Assembly: GCA_038522945.1 (NCBI GenBank)
Contig: JBCBJV010000001.1
Span: 62,001 to 126,000 of the forward strand
Length of the DNA stretch: 64,000 nt
Reading direction: 5' to 3'
From: MED-G105 sp038522945
Lineage (GTDB): Bacteria > Pseudomonadota > Alphaproteobacteria > Caulobacterales > Parvularculaceae
In this document: positions 24,996 to 33,502 of the stretch, piece by piece
Layout: each line of letters starts with the position of its first letter
Position numbering within the stretch: the stretch's first letter is position 1
Program-made: the position numbers and the translations under genes
Notes under the pieces: generated by a model
Seen by the model: the letters and a program-made list of their open reading frames with translations, nothing else
Databases searched by the model: none
What the model was told of the DNA's origin: nothing

Positions 24996-26792
24996 CTAAA
25001 ACGGGTTCAAGTCTTCTAGGGCGTCTGTAACTGCCTCCCCGATAGACTCTATCACGTTTCCGGCTTCGTCCAGAACGTTTCCTGCCTCGTCTAGGACATT
25101 GCCCGCAATATCAAGCGTTCGTTTGCCGGGATCACGGATGAGCCTGGCAACTTCGCCATTATCATCACCCAAAATCGCTTCTCGAACTTTGACGATCTCG
25201 TTATTGGGACCGGGGCCTTTTGTGATGTCTGAAACCGCGTTGCGATGGAATTTAACAATCTCGTTGTTATCTCCAAAACATCCGTCACCGCCAATTTCAC
25301 CGGCTAAGCATTTTTGAAGTTCCCGGACCGTCAAACGCCCCCCTGCACAAACTGCCAACGAAATGGGTTCCCCGCCTGTACTCACAGCGCACTCCGCCAG
25401 TATTTGCTGCTCAGGAGTTAAGCCTAGATCGTCACCCGCTGCGCAAATGGCAAATCCCGCAACACTGTCTGTGCGAGAAAAGCACTCAACGGCTTTCTTC
25501 TGATCATCTGACATTTGATCTTTTCCAAGACAGAGTGCTTTTGATGTCCAATCGTCAGAATCATCGCTCAAGCAAGCCACCGCGTTTTGTGCGGTTTCAT
25601 CGCCGAATGTTCCTCCAAGACACAATGCAAGTTCGCGACCTTCTTTTTCCGCGCAATCCAAGGCTGACGCAACTTGAGGGTCAATAGATTCTTGAGTGAT
25701 GCACCTCGCCAATTCAGCGCTGTCGCTTGCATCTACACAACTCGACAGACGAGCGCTATCTCCTCCGATTTGAGAAGATCCAGCACAAAGGAGGAAGTCC
25801 CGACTGTTGGAATTACGCTCAGCGCAATTCAAAAGCACTCGCTGATCATTGGATAGAAGTGCATCGATACCGCAGTCCCGTATCCAATTGCTACGTCCGT
25901 TCAAGCTATCTCGGCAAGTCTCGATTCTGGAAGTGTCAATTTCAACAAGTTCCAGTGCTGTAGCAGGAAGGTCTGCGATCAAGTCTTCAACCGAATTTTC
26001 TATCGACGGGACAACCTCCGGAACTCGGCAAAGTCCTCCGTATAAACATTGTGACAGAGTATTTTTGGAGACCCTTAAACCTGCACATTCTGCTATGGCG
26101 CGCGCCGATTTGGCTCCTCGCCTGTAACACGCTGAAATCGTGTATCTCTGCCAAGTCTGGATATCTTTTGATAAATTTCCTGCGGATCGAATAATTTTTG
26201 CATTAGTGTCGACAATACCTTCGAGAGTAGGCAGCAGCGCTCGAACATCTGCGATCCGTTCTTCTTCAGCAATTAATACGTGAAATTTACCGGATTGCTG
26301 TTCGATCCTAATCGGTACGAAAGGCAATTTACGTCGCACAACCGATGCGAAGAGTGCTGCGTCCTCTTCTTTTTCGAATTGATCCAAGTTCGCCGAGAAA
26401 AACTGTCCATTTGGGTTTGACAAGTTTCTGCGAGCAAAGTGTGATTTTGCTCCGACTGCAGGCGTAGGCATAGAGTATACATTTTCATGGACACAAGCGT
26501 ATTGAGCCTTGTGGAGATTCGAGACTATGTTCTTTTCGACTCTCTCACACCCTCCGGGACTGTTGTTCCAGCCACCTTTTTCTGTGGTTTTTCCGCCTAC
26601 TGTGTAAAAGACGCGACAAGGGTAAGGCCGATCTTGTCGGTAGTATACAACATCCGTTGTCTGAGGCTTGGCGACATTGCTGTTCGTGCAAATTGTTCGG
26701 CTAATTGTTAAAACGTGAGCATTTGCCTGTGCCGCCGAACATATTGTTAGAGAAAAAAGTAGTAAGAGTTTTTGGCTGAAGCGCATGACCAT
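24996..26792 (-). CDS. Secreted Cys-rich repeat protein of unknown function
   Basis: 598-aa protein with a clear signal peptide (RFSQKLLLLFSLTICSAAQANA). Residues 25-130 hold an N-terminal Cys-containing domain. From about residue 230 to 490 there is a series of roughly 35-residue units, each with paired Cys (pattern L-CAE...ALCLG or similar), about eight copies, likely disulfide-bonded. The C-terminus has repeats of NNEIVK and then AGNVLDEAGNVLDEAGNVIE, ending in a possible amphipathic helix. Similar NNEIVK/GPGPNNEIVK tails occur in rhizobial hypothetical proteins as I recall. It lies 12 bp after the membrane-anchored gene and is probably co-expressed with it. Confidence 0.7.
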   Translation of the reverse strand: MVMRFSQKLLLLFSLTICSAAQANAHVLTISRTICTNSNVAKPQTTDVVYYRQDRPYPCRVFYTVGGKTTEKGGWNNSPGGCERVEKNIVSNLHKAQYACVHENVYSMPTPAVGAKSHFARRNLSNPNGQFFSANLDQFEKEEDAALFASVVRRKLPFVPIRIEQQSGKFHVLIAEEERIADVRALLPTLEGIVDTNAKIIRSAGNLSKDIQTWQRYTISACYRRGAKSARAIAECAGLRVSKNTLSQCLYGGLCRVPEVVPSIENSVEDLIADLPATALELVEIDTSRIETCRDSLNGRSNWIRDCGIDALLSNDQRVLLNCAERNSNSRDFLLCAGSSQIGGDSARLSSCVDASDSAELARCITQESIDPQVASALDCAEKEGRELALCLGGTFGDETAQNAVACLSDDSDDWTSKALCLGKDQMSDDQKKAVECFSRTDSVAGFAICAAGDDLGLTPEQQILAECAVSTGGEPISLAVCAGGRLTVRELQKCLAGEIGGDGCFGDNNEIVKFHRNAVSDITKGPGPNNEIVKVREAILGDDNGEVARLIRDPGKRTLDIAGNVLDEAGNVLDEAGNVIESIGEAVTDALEDLNPF

Positions 26793-26804
26793 TTCCCTCC
26801 CCCT

Positions 26805-27836
26805 TTATTGAACCAGTGAGTCTGGTGGCTGAAAACCAAAATCCACGACGATCCATTCCGTCTCATCAATTTGCTCCGCGCCTTTGATGAGTTTTAGTTT
26901 TAGCAAATACGAGAACATTTCATCGGAGTTTAGTTGTACTTCGATGCGTGCGCTTTCGTTCGAAGCAATTTGTAAAGGACTAACGAGCGGTTTTTGAACG
27001 CGCTTGGTATTCGAGGTTAGATCAAATATCACACGATCTGAGGCATTAAGTAACCCAGACTTCAAACCGCTATAAGCTGGCGCAACCTGATCCACTTCGA
27101 TGCTCAATCCAGTGACAACTACTGGATCGTCCGTGGGATTGGTTATAGTGAGGTCGAGCACAGGTGATAAGAACCGATTGCTCAAAATTAGCGCCGCTTG
27201 ATCAAGGTCGTTCTCGGCTGACAGACCCGCTACCGCGCGCGCTGCAAATCGTCGCCAATGATCCTGGCTATCGGGATCAAACTGATCAAGATAGACGCGT
27301 CGTAAAACGGCAATTCCAACCGTTGCCGGATCGTTGTCAAATGCTGAAAGGCGCTGCGGAGCCTCTTCTTCTATAGCAAGATACAAACTCCCAGCATGTT
27401 CAATCACGCTCCAAATGAGCGACGACCGGTCGTAACTTGGATCAGTTTCGTCCGGTATGACATCTGCACTGGTTGGAAACAGCTCATCATCCGTTTCAGT
27501 GCCAAGACTAATGATGGAAAGGACTAAACCAATATCTACTGATGGTGCTAGGTAAAATGCTCGGAATTCTGTCTGGCCCTTCACTCGAAACGGGAGTTCC
27601 GAGGACTTCATTCTCCGATCTGTGTATTGAGCGTGATCTCTTGAAACCGAAAGGGTGAGTTCAAGATTCTTATCGGACGAGCCTGAGAGCAGCTTTGGCA
27701 TGAAGGCGATCAACGCAGCCATGATTGCAGCTGCCGCACCAATCCAAGCGGCTTTGATCTCTACGGGCGTAGACTGACCTGTCGGTTTCGGTGCGCCGGC
27801 TAATTCCGGTGTTTGATCTTCATCATTTGACGTCAT
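26805..27836 (-). CDS. Membrane-anchored protein of unknown function, partner of the Cys-rich protein
   Basis: 343-aa protein: a 25-residue polar N-terminus, one membrane helix (about residues 28-48, AAWIGAAAAIMAALIAFMPKLL), then a large extracytoplasmic domain rich in beta strands (SRDHAQYTDRR, VVVTGLSIEVDQVAP and similar). No enzyme motif. The gene is 12 bp upstream of the Cys-rich secreted protein on the same strand. The pair might form an envelope complex; there is no known family to compare. Confidence 0.65.
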   Translation of the reverse strand: MTSNDEDQTPELAGAPKPTGQSTPVEIKAAWIGAAAAIMAALIAFMPKLLSGSSDKNLELTLSVSRDHAQYTDRRMKSSELPFRVKGQTEFRAFYLAPSVDIGLVLSIISLGTETDDELFPTSADVIPDETDPSYDRSSLIWSVIEHAGSLYLAIEEEAPQRLSAFDNDPATVGIAVLRRVYLDQFDPDSQDHWRRFAARAVAGLSAENDLDQAALILSNRFLSPVLDLTITNPTDDPVVVTGLSIEVDQVAPAYSGLKSGLLNASDRVIFDLTSNTKRVQKPLVSPLQIASNESARIEVQLNSDEMFSYLLKLKLIKGAEQIDETEWIVVDFGFQPPDSLVQ

Positions 27837-28121
27837 TTTCCCCTCAGCGTATTCACGCCTTTTTACAAGATTGAAGGCCGTGTCACAATTCGCATTTGTT
27901 TGAATTCAGGAATAAAATCGCAACAAGTAGGATGCTTGAGACGTCGGCAAACAACCAATCCAAGGCTATCGTTTCCCGATCCTACTGCAATATCTAAGAT
28001 TGGCGATGGATCGCCGTTTCGGTTTCCATCCGCGAATGCCAACTTCGCGCGCAGAAGCAGACATTTGGAATATGCTTTCTTCTCGGTTCGTAGGGCAGGT
28101 CAACGCCGTCTACCTGCTTCA

Positions 28122-29561
28122 TTATGCGTATTTCGGAAACTTCTTCTCATATTTCTGACAAATGTTCGGCGGTTGCGCATGAAAATGACCGTGGATGTAG
28201 GTCATGAGTTTTGCTTGGCAAAGACTGCGGACAGGGTCGTCGCCAAGATTTAGTTCGCACGCAACAAGCATGATAGCGAAAGTTTCAGCGGCGAAAGTCA
28301 ATTTCGTAAACTCATCTTTATCATCAATAATAATTCTACCATGCGCCGTTTTCCCTCGCTTAGACCAAGCTTCACGTAAATTGCCGTAAAACCAAGCGGA
28401 CAAACACGAGCCTTTTGGCCAAGATGTCTTTAAGTGATCGAACAACCGCTCGATCAGCATGGTACCTGTCTCTTCTTTGAGAGACTGAATGCGGTTTATT
28501 ATTCGGTTTCTTTCGCGTTCACTGAAGCGCGTTGCAATTTCACTTTCAACAAATGAAGTCTCTAATTCATCGACTTTGGATGCCCATAGCTCATCGCCGT
28601 GGCTTCCCAATGGAATCTTTTCTACGATCTTGAATGCTGTTTCCAGTCGATCTCCACTTATCATCGGTCTGAATCTCAGCAACTTGTCGATGAGTTCGTA
28701 TACGTCTTCCCATGCTTTACGTCTGTCCATCCATATTTTCAGGCTCTCACTCAATTGAGCACGAACTTCCTGACTTTCTAAAAACCACGCTGAATCGCGT
28801 GGATCAGTTTGTTGCGCCACTTCATCTGTTTTTGGAAAAGGTACAAAGAGTAAAAATTCCCGCCAATTCTGTCGAGATTTTCTACGATCCGCCAAGGGAA
28901 AGACTGATGTGTGCTTCGGCACAACCGGAGAAGCGATCGAAAATGAAAAGAACCTTGTGCAGACTAGAGCAACTTGAACGGCTTCTTCTACAGTCACTCC
29001 ATTCTTAAAATCGATACTTACGTTGGGTCGAATTCTGATCTGTTCAGAAAAGAAGCTTTCCCCGCCCGAAGAGAACCCAAAATATATTGCAATTTTGAGT
29101 TCTTCGCATTCTATCTCGATCAGATCATCAGGGTTTGAGTTCGGAATAGCGAACCTGTTTTCCGCGATTTCCGATAACCGCCGATTTAGTGCATTGGGAT
29201 CGTAAAGTGGGTCGTGGTTACTCAATTCAAACGAGACGCACCCGACTAAATCAGACTTATTCCATTTATTCGGACCACAAACAGATAGACCGGACCAAAG
29301 TTGCTGTTGATGAACGACTCTACTTCCGGCATGTGCTCGCCCAGGAAAAAACATGTCCTTTTCTATAAATGTTAGTACCGGGCCCTGTTCCAATCGAAAT
29401 GCAATTTGATCACGCCATTTAATTTCAAACGCATTTCCAAAAGAAGAGAGGTATGCGTCGACAAATCCGTTTTTGACACTCAGTCTTCCGTGGATATTCG
29501 GATTCCTACCAATGGTTCGGCAGGTGGTATTCTCAAGATTGTAAAAGCCTCTAGGCCACAT
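28122..29561 (-). CDS. ApeA-like protein with HEPN motif, putative anti-phage effector
   Basis: 479-aa protein with an N-terminal beta-rich region (GRLSVKNGFVDAYLSSFGNAFEI, SVCGPNKWNKSDLVGCVSFELSNHDPLY) like the ApeA N-terminal domain, and an all-helical C-terminal half. Near residue 413 the sequence SKRGKTAHGR has Arg-x4-His, the catalytic motif of HEPN ribonucleases, placed as in ApeA proteins (LRN..AHG-like). ApeA acts as a single-gene anti-phage protein, and RNA cleavage on infection is the usual model for HEPN effectors. It is transcribed alone, back to back with the GMP reductase operon. The family assignment rests on layout and motif, not a search. Confidence 0.6.
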   Translation of the reverse strand: MWPRGFYNLENTTCRTIGRNPNIHGRLSVKNGFVDAYLSSFGNAFEIKWRDQIAFRLEQGPVLTFIEKDMFFPGRAHAGSRVVHQQQLWSGLSVCGPNKWNKSDLVGCVSFELSNHDPLYDPNALNRRLSEIAENRFAIPNSNPDDLIEIECEELKIAIYFGFSSGGESFFSEQIRIRPNVSIDFKNGVTVEEAVQVALVCTRFFSFSIASPVVPKHTSVFPLADRRKSRQNWREFLLFVPFPKTDEVAQQTDPRDSAWFLESQEVRAQLSESLKIWMDRRKAWEDVYELIDKLLRFRPMISGDRLETAFKIVEKIPLGSHGDELWASKVDELETSFVESEIATRFSERERNRIINRIQSLKEETGTMLIERLFDHLKTSWPKGSCLSAWFYGNLREAWSKRGKTAHGRIIIDDKDEFTKLTFAAETFAIMLVACELNLGDDPVRSLCQAKLMTYIHGHFHAQPPNICQKYEKKFPKYA

Positions 29562-29903
29562 GCGAGCCCTACTATTCTACGTGTTGATTCTTACTGATCT
29601 TACATCAATTTTGCGGGATTGACTCCCGCGTAGACAAAGTTTGGCTCAAGCTCAGCCTTATGCAAACATGAAAAGCTTCCTGCGCCGCCTCGCAGTTGTT
29701 CTCTCGGGCTATTTTCCTATGTCTAAAATGAGAATGTTTCTGAAAAGCGGCCAGAAGCGATCATAACAAATTTTGGCCGGGGTTCTCACCCGCAAAACTG
29801 AATTGATGGTCTACAGCCTACCATACGAGGCGGAACGCTCTATTTGCTTAGCATGCCGTTAACGCGTTCATATTAGAAAACCTTCTTTGAATGCAAATCG
29901 GAT
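29562..29903. other. 342-bp divergent intergenic region
   Basis: Lies between the ApeA-like gene (leftward) and the GMP reductase operon (rightward), so it should carry both promoters. It is AT-richer than its neighbours in places. I cannot assign a -35/-10 pair with confidence, and see no strong hairpin or RNA gene. Confidence 0.5.
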
Positions 29904-30959
29904 ATGGAGACCTCACGCGTGGATCTCGAATCGAAGCTCGACTTCAGCGACGTGCTCATCTGTCCGCGCCCTAGCGCGCTCAATAGTCGCGAAGACGTAT
30001 CGCTCACGCGCACATACAAGTTTGTTCATGCTCCCTCTACTTGGACGGGTACGCCAATCATGGCCTCCAATATGGATGCCACTGGTACGGTCGCCATGGC
30101 AAAAGCACTTGCGCAGGAAGATGCGATTGGCTGCCTTAGCAAATATATCGACAGGGCTACATTAATAGACGCATTAGGCCATCATGACGGACGCCACGCG
30201 TTTTTCTCGATGGGTGCAACGTCTGCCGAGCTTGATCGGCTGCGGTCAGTCGCGGATTCCGTTGCTGTCTCAAAGATTTCTATTGAAGTAGCGAATGGCT
30301 ATCGAGATTCGTTCGTTAAGTTCGTTGCCGACGTGCGTAGAGAGTTTCCCGCGGCGATCATACTCGCTGGCAGCGTGTGCACTCCGGACGGGACAGTAGC
30401 GCTGATCAATGCCGGTGCCGACATTGCTCGAGTGGGGATCGGCTCGGGGTCGGTTTGCATCACCCGCAGTATAGCCGGCATTGGCTATCCGCAGTTGTCG
30501 GCAGTTATAGAATGTTCGGATGCTGCCCATGATCTAGGCGGGCTCATTTGCTCAGATGGCGGCTGCACTGTTCCTGGCGATGTCTGTAAAGCGTTTTGCG
30601 CAGGCGCTGACTTTGTCATGCTTGGGGCCATGTTTGCTGGTCATAAAGAGTGCGATGGCGAAATCTTCTACGAAGAGCGAGACGGACAAAAGCGGCCAGT
30701 GCGGATGAAGTTCTACGGAATGGCCTCGAAGGTTGCGCAGGACGAGCATTGTGGCGGCGTGCCGGCATATGCGGCTGCAGAAGGGAAATGCGTTGCTGTT
30801 CCCTACCGCGGACCGGTTGCCGCCACGTTGACGGAAATACTGGGTGGTTTGCGTTCGATGATGACCTATATCGACGCGGCGGAAATGGTGGCATTGAAGG
30901 ACAAAGCGCGCTTTGTGCGAGTGAGTCGCCAACTCAACACACTCTATGGCGTCGCATGA
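29904..30959 (+). CDS. guaC: GMP reductase, first gene of a Kongming-like defence operon
   Basis: By family, reduces and deaminates GMP to IMP with NADPH. The 351-aa protein is full length compared with E. coli GuaC (347 aa). Key parts present are NMDATGT, the catalytic Lys at 80 (LSKY), the loop RVGIGSGSVCITR with Cys185 and Thr187, GGLICSDGGC, FYGMAS, and AEGK with Glu293. One change stands out: the Arg that precedes this Glu by three residues in E. coli and human enzymes (YRA-EGK) is Ala290 here. It overlaps the HAM1 gene by 4 nt (ATGA), and SIR2 follows, so it is unlikely to be an ordinary salvage gene. Proposed role: producing (d)IMP as alarm-nucleotide precursor. Confidence 0.92.
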   Translation: METSRVDLESKLDFSDVLICPRPSALNSREDVSLTRTYKFVHAPSTWTGTPIMASNMDATGTVAMAKALAQEDAIGCLSKYIDRATLIDALGHHDGRHAFFSMGATSAELDRLRSVADSVAVSKISIEVANGYRDSFVKFVADVRREFPAAIILAGSVCTPDGTVALINAGADIARVGIGSGSVCITRSIAGIGYPQLSAVIECSDAAHDLGGLICSDGGCTVPGDVCKAFCAGADFVMLGAMFAGHKECDGEIFYEERDGQKRPVRMKFYGMASKVAQDEHCGGVPAYAAAEGKCVAVPYRGPVAATLTEILGGLRSMMTYIDAAEMVALKDKARFVRVSRQLNTLYGVA

Positions 30960-31519
30960 CCAAGACGATCAGATTTATCACAAAAAATGACGGCAAATTC
31001 GCTGAACTAAAAGCGTTGTTGCCGGCTGAATTTGAACTTGTCCGCGACTCGACGGAGATACACGAGCTGCAGACAGAAGATATGAAAGCGCTTGTGCAGG
31101 ACAAGATCTTGAAAGCTTTTCAACTTGTTCGCCAGCCGCTGATTGTCGATCATACAGGGCTCGCTTTTGATCTTATGAAAGGGTTCCCTGCCGGGCTCAC
31201 TTCGGTGTTTTATGAAACGCTCAGGGCCCAAGGAATTGTTGATCTGATAGGTAAGTCGGTCAATAGAAATGTCACCGTCACAACTATGATTGGCTACTGT
31301 GATGGTCGCCGCAAGAAAATATTCTGCGGCAAAGCGCGTGGGAAAATCGCAGATCAATGTATTGGCAAGGGTGGATTTCAATGGGACACAATTTTTATAC
31401 CTGAAGGGTATTCCCAAACGTATGCAGAATTAGGACAGGCCAAAAAGAATGAGATTTCGATGCGCCGACGCGCTTTTGATCAATTGGTGACTCACCTGAA
31501 AAGTTGCCACCGTGACTAG
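30956..31519 (+). CDS. HAM1/RdgB-like protein with altered catalytic site, putative nucleotide sensor
   Basis: 187-aa relative of inosine-triphosphate pyrophosphatases. The N-terminal RFITKNDGKFAELK matches the ATGNxxK nucleotide loop. The DDSGL active-site motif reads VDHTGL at residues 64-69, so the second Asp (Asp69 in E. coli RdgB, the proposed general base) is His66. GGFGYDP has become GGFQWDT, and the SHR motif is SMR. These changes suggest binding without normal hydrolysis. HAM1-like proteins are the sensor partner of the SIR2 protein in the Kongming system. The ATG overlaps guaC by 4 nt, and the end overlaps the SIR2 gene by 8 nt. Confidence 0.88.
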   Translation: MTKTIRFITKNDGKFAELKALLPAEFELVRDSTEIHELQTEDMKALVQDKILKAFQLVRQPLIVDHTGLAFDLMKGFPAGLTSVFYETLRAQGIVDLIGKSVNRNVTVTTMIGYCDGRRKKIFCGKARGKIADQCIGKGGFQWDTIFIPEGYSQTYAELGQAKKNEISMRRRAFDQLVTHLKSCHRD

Positions 31520-32303
31520 CTGCTGTCTCAACCCCAAAGAAGCTATCCTTTTCGTAGGCGCCGGCGCATCAATGCAAATCGGTTTGCCATCTTGGTCTAG
31601 CTTGATCGGCGAATTGGGCGAACAACTCGACTACGACGCCGATATTTTTCGCAGCTTCAGCAACTTTTTGGCCTTAGCCGAGTATTATAAACTGCAGCAC
31701 CAAAGCCTGGCATCGCTAGCAGGGTTTCTTGAAAAAAAATGGCACTGTAGCGATGTGTCAATCGCAAGTTCCCCCTTACACAAAGCAATCGCCAACTCGG
31801 GATTTTCGCGCATTTACACGACCAATTTTGATCGTTGGTTGGAACGCGCATTTAAACATTGGAACCGACCGTATCGAAAGATCGTACGGGTGTGCGACTT
31901 TGGCAATGCGGCGAACAGCGAAACGGAAATCGTAAAATTTCATGGTGACTTCGAAGATGCAGAGACGTTGGTTCTAACGGAGTCAAATTATTTTGACCGA
32001 CTCGAGTTTGAACACCCGCTGGACATAATGTTACGCGCTGACATACTGCAGAGGCCGATCCTGTTCATTGGCTATAGCCTCGCCGATGTGAATATGCGCT
32101 ATTTATTCCACAAACTGGCAAAAATATGGAGCGATCCCGCAGTCAAGCAATCCGGGAAAGAAAGCTTTATATTTATGGCGCAACCAAATCCAATTGAACA
32201 GGCATTGTTCAATCAATGGGGTATCACACCAGTCGTCGATGAAAACGGCGATGGCTCCGGCTTGGCGGACTTCTTAAGTGGCCTACCAAAACCTAAAAGC
32301 TAA
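31512..32303 (+). CDS. SIR2-like NADase effector
   Basis: 263-aa protein of the SIR2-like type common in anti-phage systems. Visible motifs are ILFVGAGASMQIGLPSW (the GAGxS NAD loop), IYTTNFDRWLE (the TTNxD motif), VKFHGDF with the catalytic His, and LFIGYSLADVNMRYLF. The size is that of an isolated SIR2 domain with no extra sensor domain, so activation must come from a partner, most likely the HAM1 protein whose gene overlaps it by 8 nt. The start is a GTG. The expected effect is NAD+ loss and growth arrest of infected cells. Confidence 0.88.
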   Translation: MTSCCLNPKEAILFVGAGASMQIGLPSWSSLIGELGEQLDYDADIFRSFSNFLALAEYYKLQHQSLASLAGFLEKKWHCSDVSIASSPLHKAIANSGFSRIYTTNFDRWLERAFKHWNRPYRKIVRVCDFGNAANSETEIVKFHGDFEDAETLVLTESNYFDRLEFEHPLDIMLRADILQRPILFIGYSLADVNMRYLFHKLAKIWSDPAVKQSGKESFIFMAQPNPIEQALFNQWGITPVVDENGDGSGLADFLSGLPKPKS

Positions 32304-32386
32304 CGTCCGCTAAGAGGATAAAGCTTCCGTATTGAAGCGAGAACTCGATGGCTGCTGCTGTGCCGCACCACTCTTCTTTACCCGGA

Positions 32387-32986
32387 TCAAACGTCCAGCC
32401 CAAACCGCTTAAACGCTCTGGCAATCGTCGACGGTGCCACGCCGTATTTGAGGGCGAGATCGCGCAAGGACGCCCCCTGTTGCATCATCATTTCGTGGGC
32501 GCTGAGCACCTCGTATTCTTTAAGTTTATGCGGTCGACCCAAGACTTGTCCGCGATCACGAGCGGCTTTCAGGCCTGTAACGGTGTTCTCGCGGATAACG
32601 TCGCGCTGAAACTCCGCCATGGCGGCAAACAAATGATAGACCAGCTTTCCTCCAATGGTGGTGGTATTAATGCCCTCGGCAAGCGAACAAAAATGCACGC
32701 CCTCATTGCGGAACCGCACAACAAGATCACTTAAGTGAAGGGTAGATCGCCCCAACCTGCAGAGCCGCAGCACGATGAAGGCATCGCCCGGCTTGAGGCA
32801 CGCAAGCGCCTCTTCAAGTCCGGGCCGTTGATCTGTCCCGCCTGAAACGCCATGATCGGTAAAGATCCTCTTGCAACCGACGCCGTTGAGTGCATCGAGC
32901 TGCATGTCGAGTTTTTGGTCCGGCGTGCTTACCCGTGCATATCCGATCCGCCGTGTCGCATTCTCCAAACCCGGCCACACATTCAT
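32387..32986 (-). CDS. Small serine recombinase (resolvase/invertase family)
   Basis: 199-aa site-specific recombinase. The N-terminal catalytic domain shows RIGYARVSTPDQ with the catalytic Ser, GVSGGTDQRPGLEEAL, and LRLCRLGRSTLHL. The long E-helix (AAMAEFQRDVIRENTVTGLKAAR) and a C-terminal HTH (SLRDLALKYGVAPSTIARAFKRFGLD) complete the domain set. It may resolve dimers of the element or invert or insert DNA. A 26-bp palindrome lies 13 bp upstream of its start and is a candidate operator or crossover site. Confidence 0.92.
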   Translation of the reverse strand: MNVWPGLENATRRIGYARVSTPDQKLDMQLDALNGVGCKRIFTDHGVSGGTDQRPGLEEALACLKPGDAFIVLRLCRLGRSTLHLSDLVVRFRNEGVHFCSLAEGINTTTIGGKLVYHLFAAMAEFQRDVIRENTVTGLKAARDRGQVLGRPHKLKEYEVLSAHEMMMQQGASLRDLALKYGVAPSTIARAFKRFGLDV

Positions 32987-32998
32987 CGGCGAACTCCC

Positions 32999-33024
32999 GT
33001 TGCAAAAACGATCGTTTTCGCAAC
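32999..33024. promoter_or_regulatory. 26-bp near-perfect palindrome upstream of the resolvase gene
   Basis: Inverted repeat centred on ACGATCGT with arms GTTGC(A/G)AAA; only one pair of positions breaks the symmetry. It starts 13 bp upstream of the resolvase ATG, where resolvases bind their own promoter and recombination site. It could be a res subsite or an autoregulatory operator. Confidence 0.6.
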
Positions 33025-33172
33025 ACGCTTTTGTTCGCTCTCATACGCTTCATGTGCGCGCCACAACTTGGGGCTTGCAGCCATTATTTCAGTTTTCAAA
33101 TCATCTCCAATCACCTTAAGGCATAAACGATCCTTTATTAAACGCACACAGAACATCCTGCGGGCAATTGCA

Positions 33173-33502
33173 ATGTTGCCGGTGTTGACCTGTTATCCAC
33201 AGATTTCGTTGGCAGAGCCGACGAAAGACGCGGAATTCACCGTCACGGATTTCTTGCAATGGGATCGGGACGCCCACCGAAACTATTTCCGGGTATCAAT
33301 AGGGATGGCGACGATTATCGCGCGTAGAAACGACAAAGCCCAGGGCGCGTGCATTTCGGACTGGTACTTTGTTGGAGAAGAGACGGCCATCGATCAGATC
33401 ATCGATACAATGCAGGAATACCCGTCTTATCACCCGGATGCGATTATCTTGGCGTTTGTTGAGAAACGATGCGGTTCGATGGTCTACACTGGCGAGGACT
33501 AG
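33173..33502 (+). CDS. Small exported protein of unknown function
   Basis: 109 aa from the ATG at 33173. The start is uncertain: the open frame upstream adds KRTQNILRAIA before MLPVLTCYPQISLAEP, which together would make a textbook signal peptide, but only an ATT is available as a start there. The mature part (VTDFLQWDRDAHRNYFRVSIGMATIIA, then ACISDWYF and EKRCGSMVY) has two Cys and resembles small periplasmic proteins in outline. It converges on the coiled-coil protein gene with a 4-nt overlap of the 3' ends. Confidence 0.6.
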   Translation: MLPVLTCYPQISLAEPTKDAEFTVTDFLQWDRDAHRNYFRVSIGMATIIARRNDKAQGACISDWYFVGEETAIDQIIDTMQEYPSYHPDAIILAFVEKRCGSMVYTGED

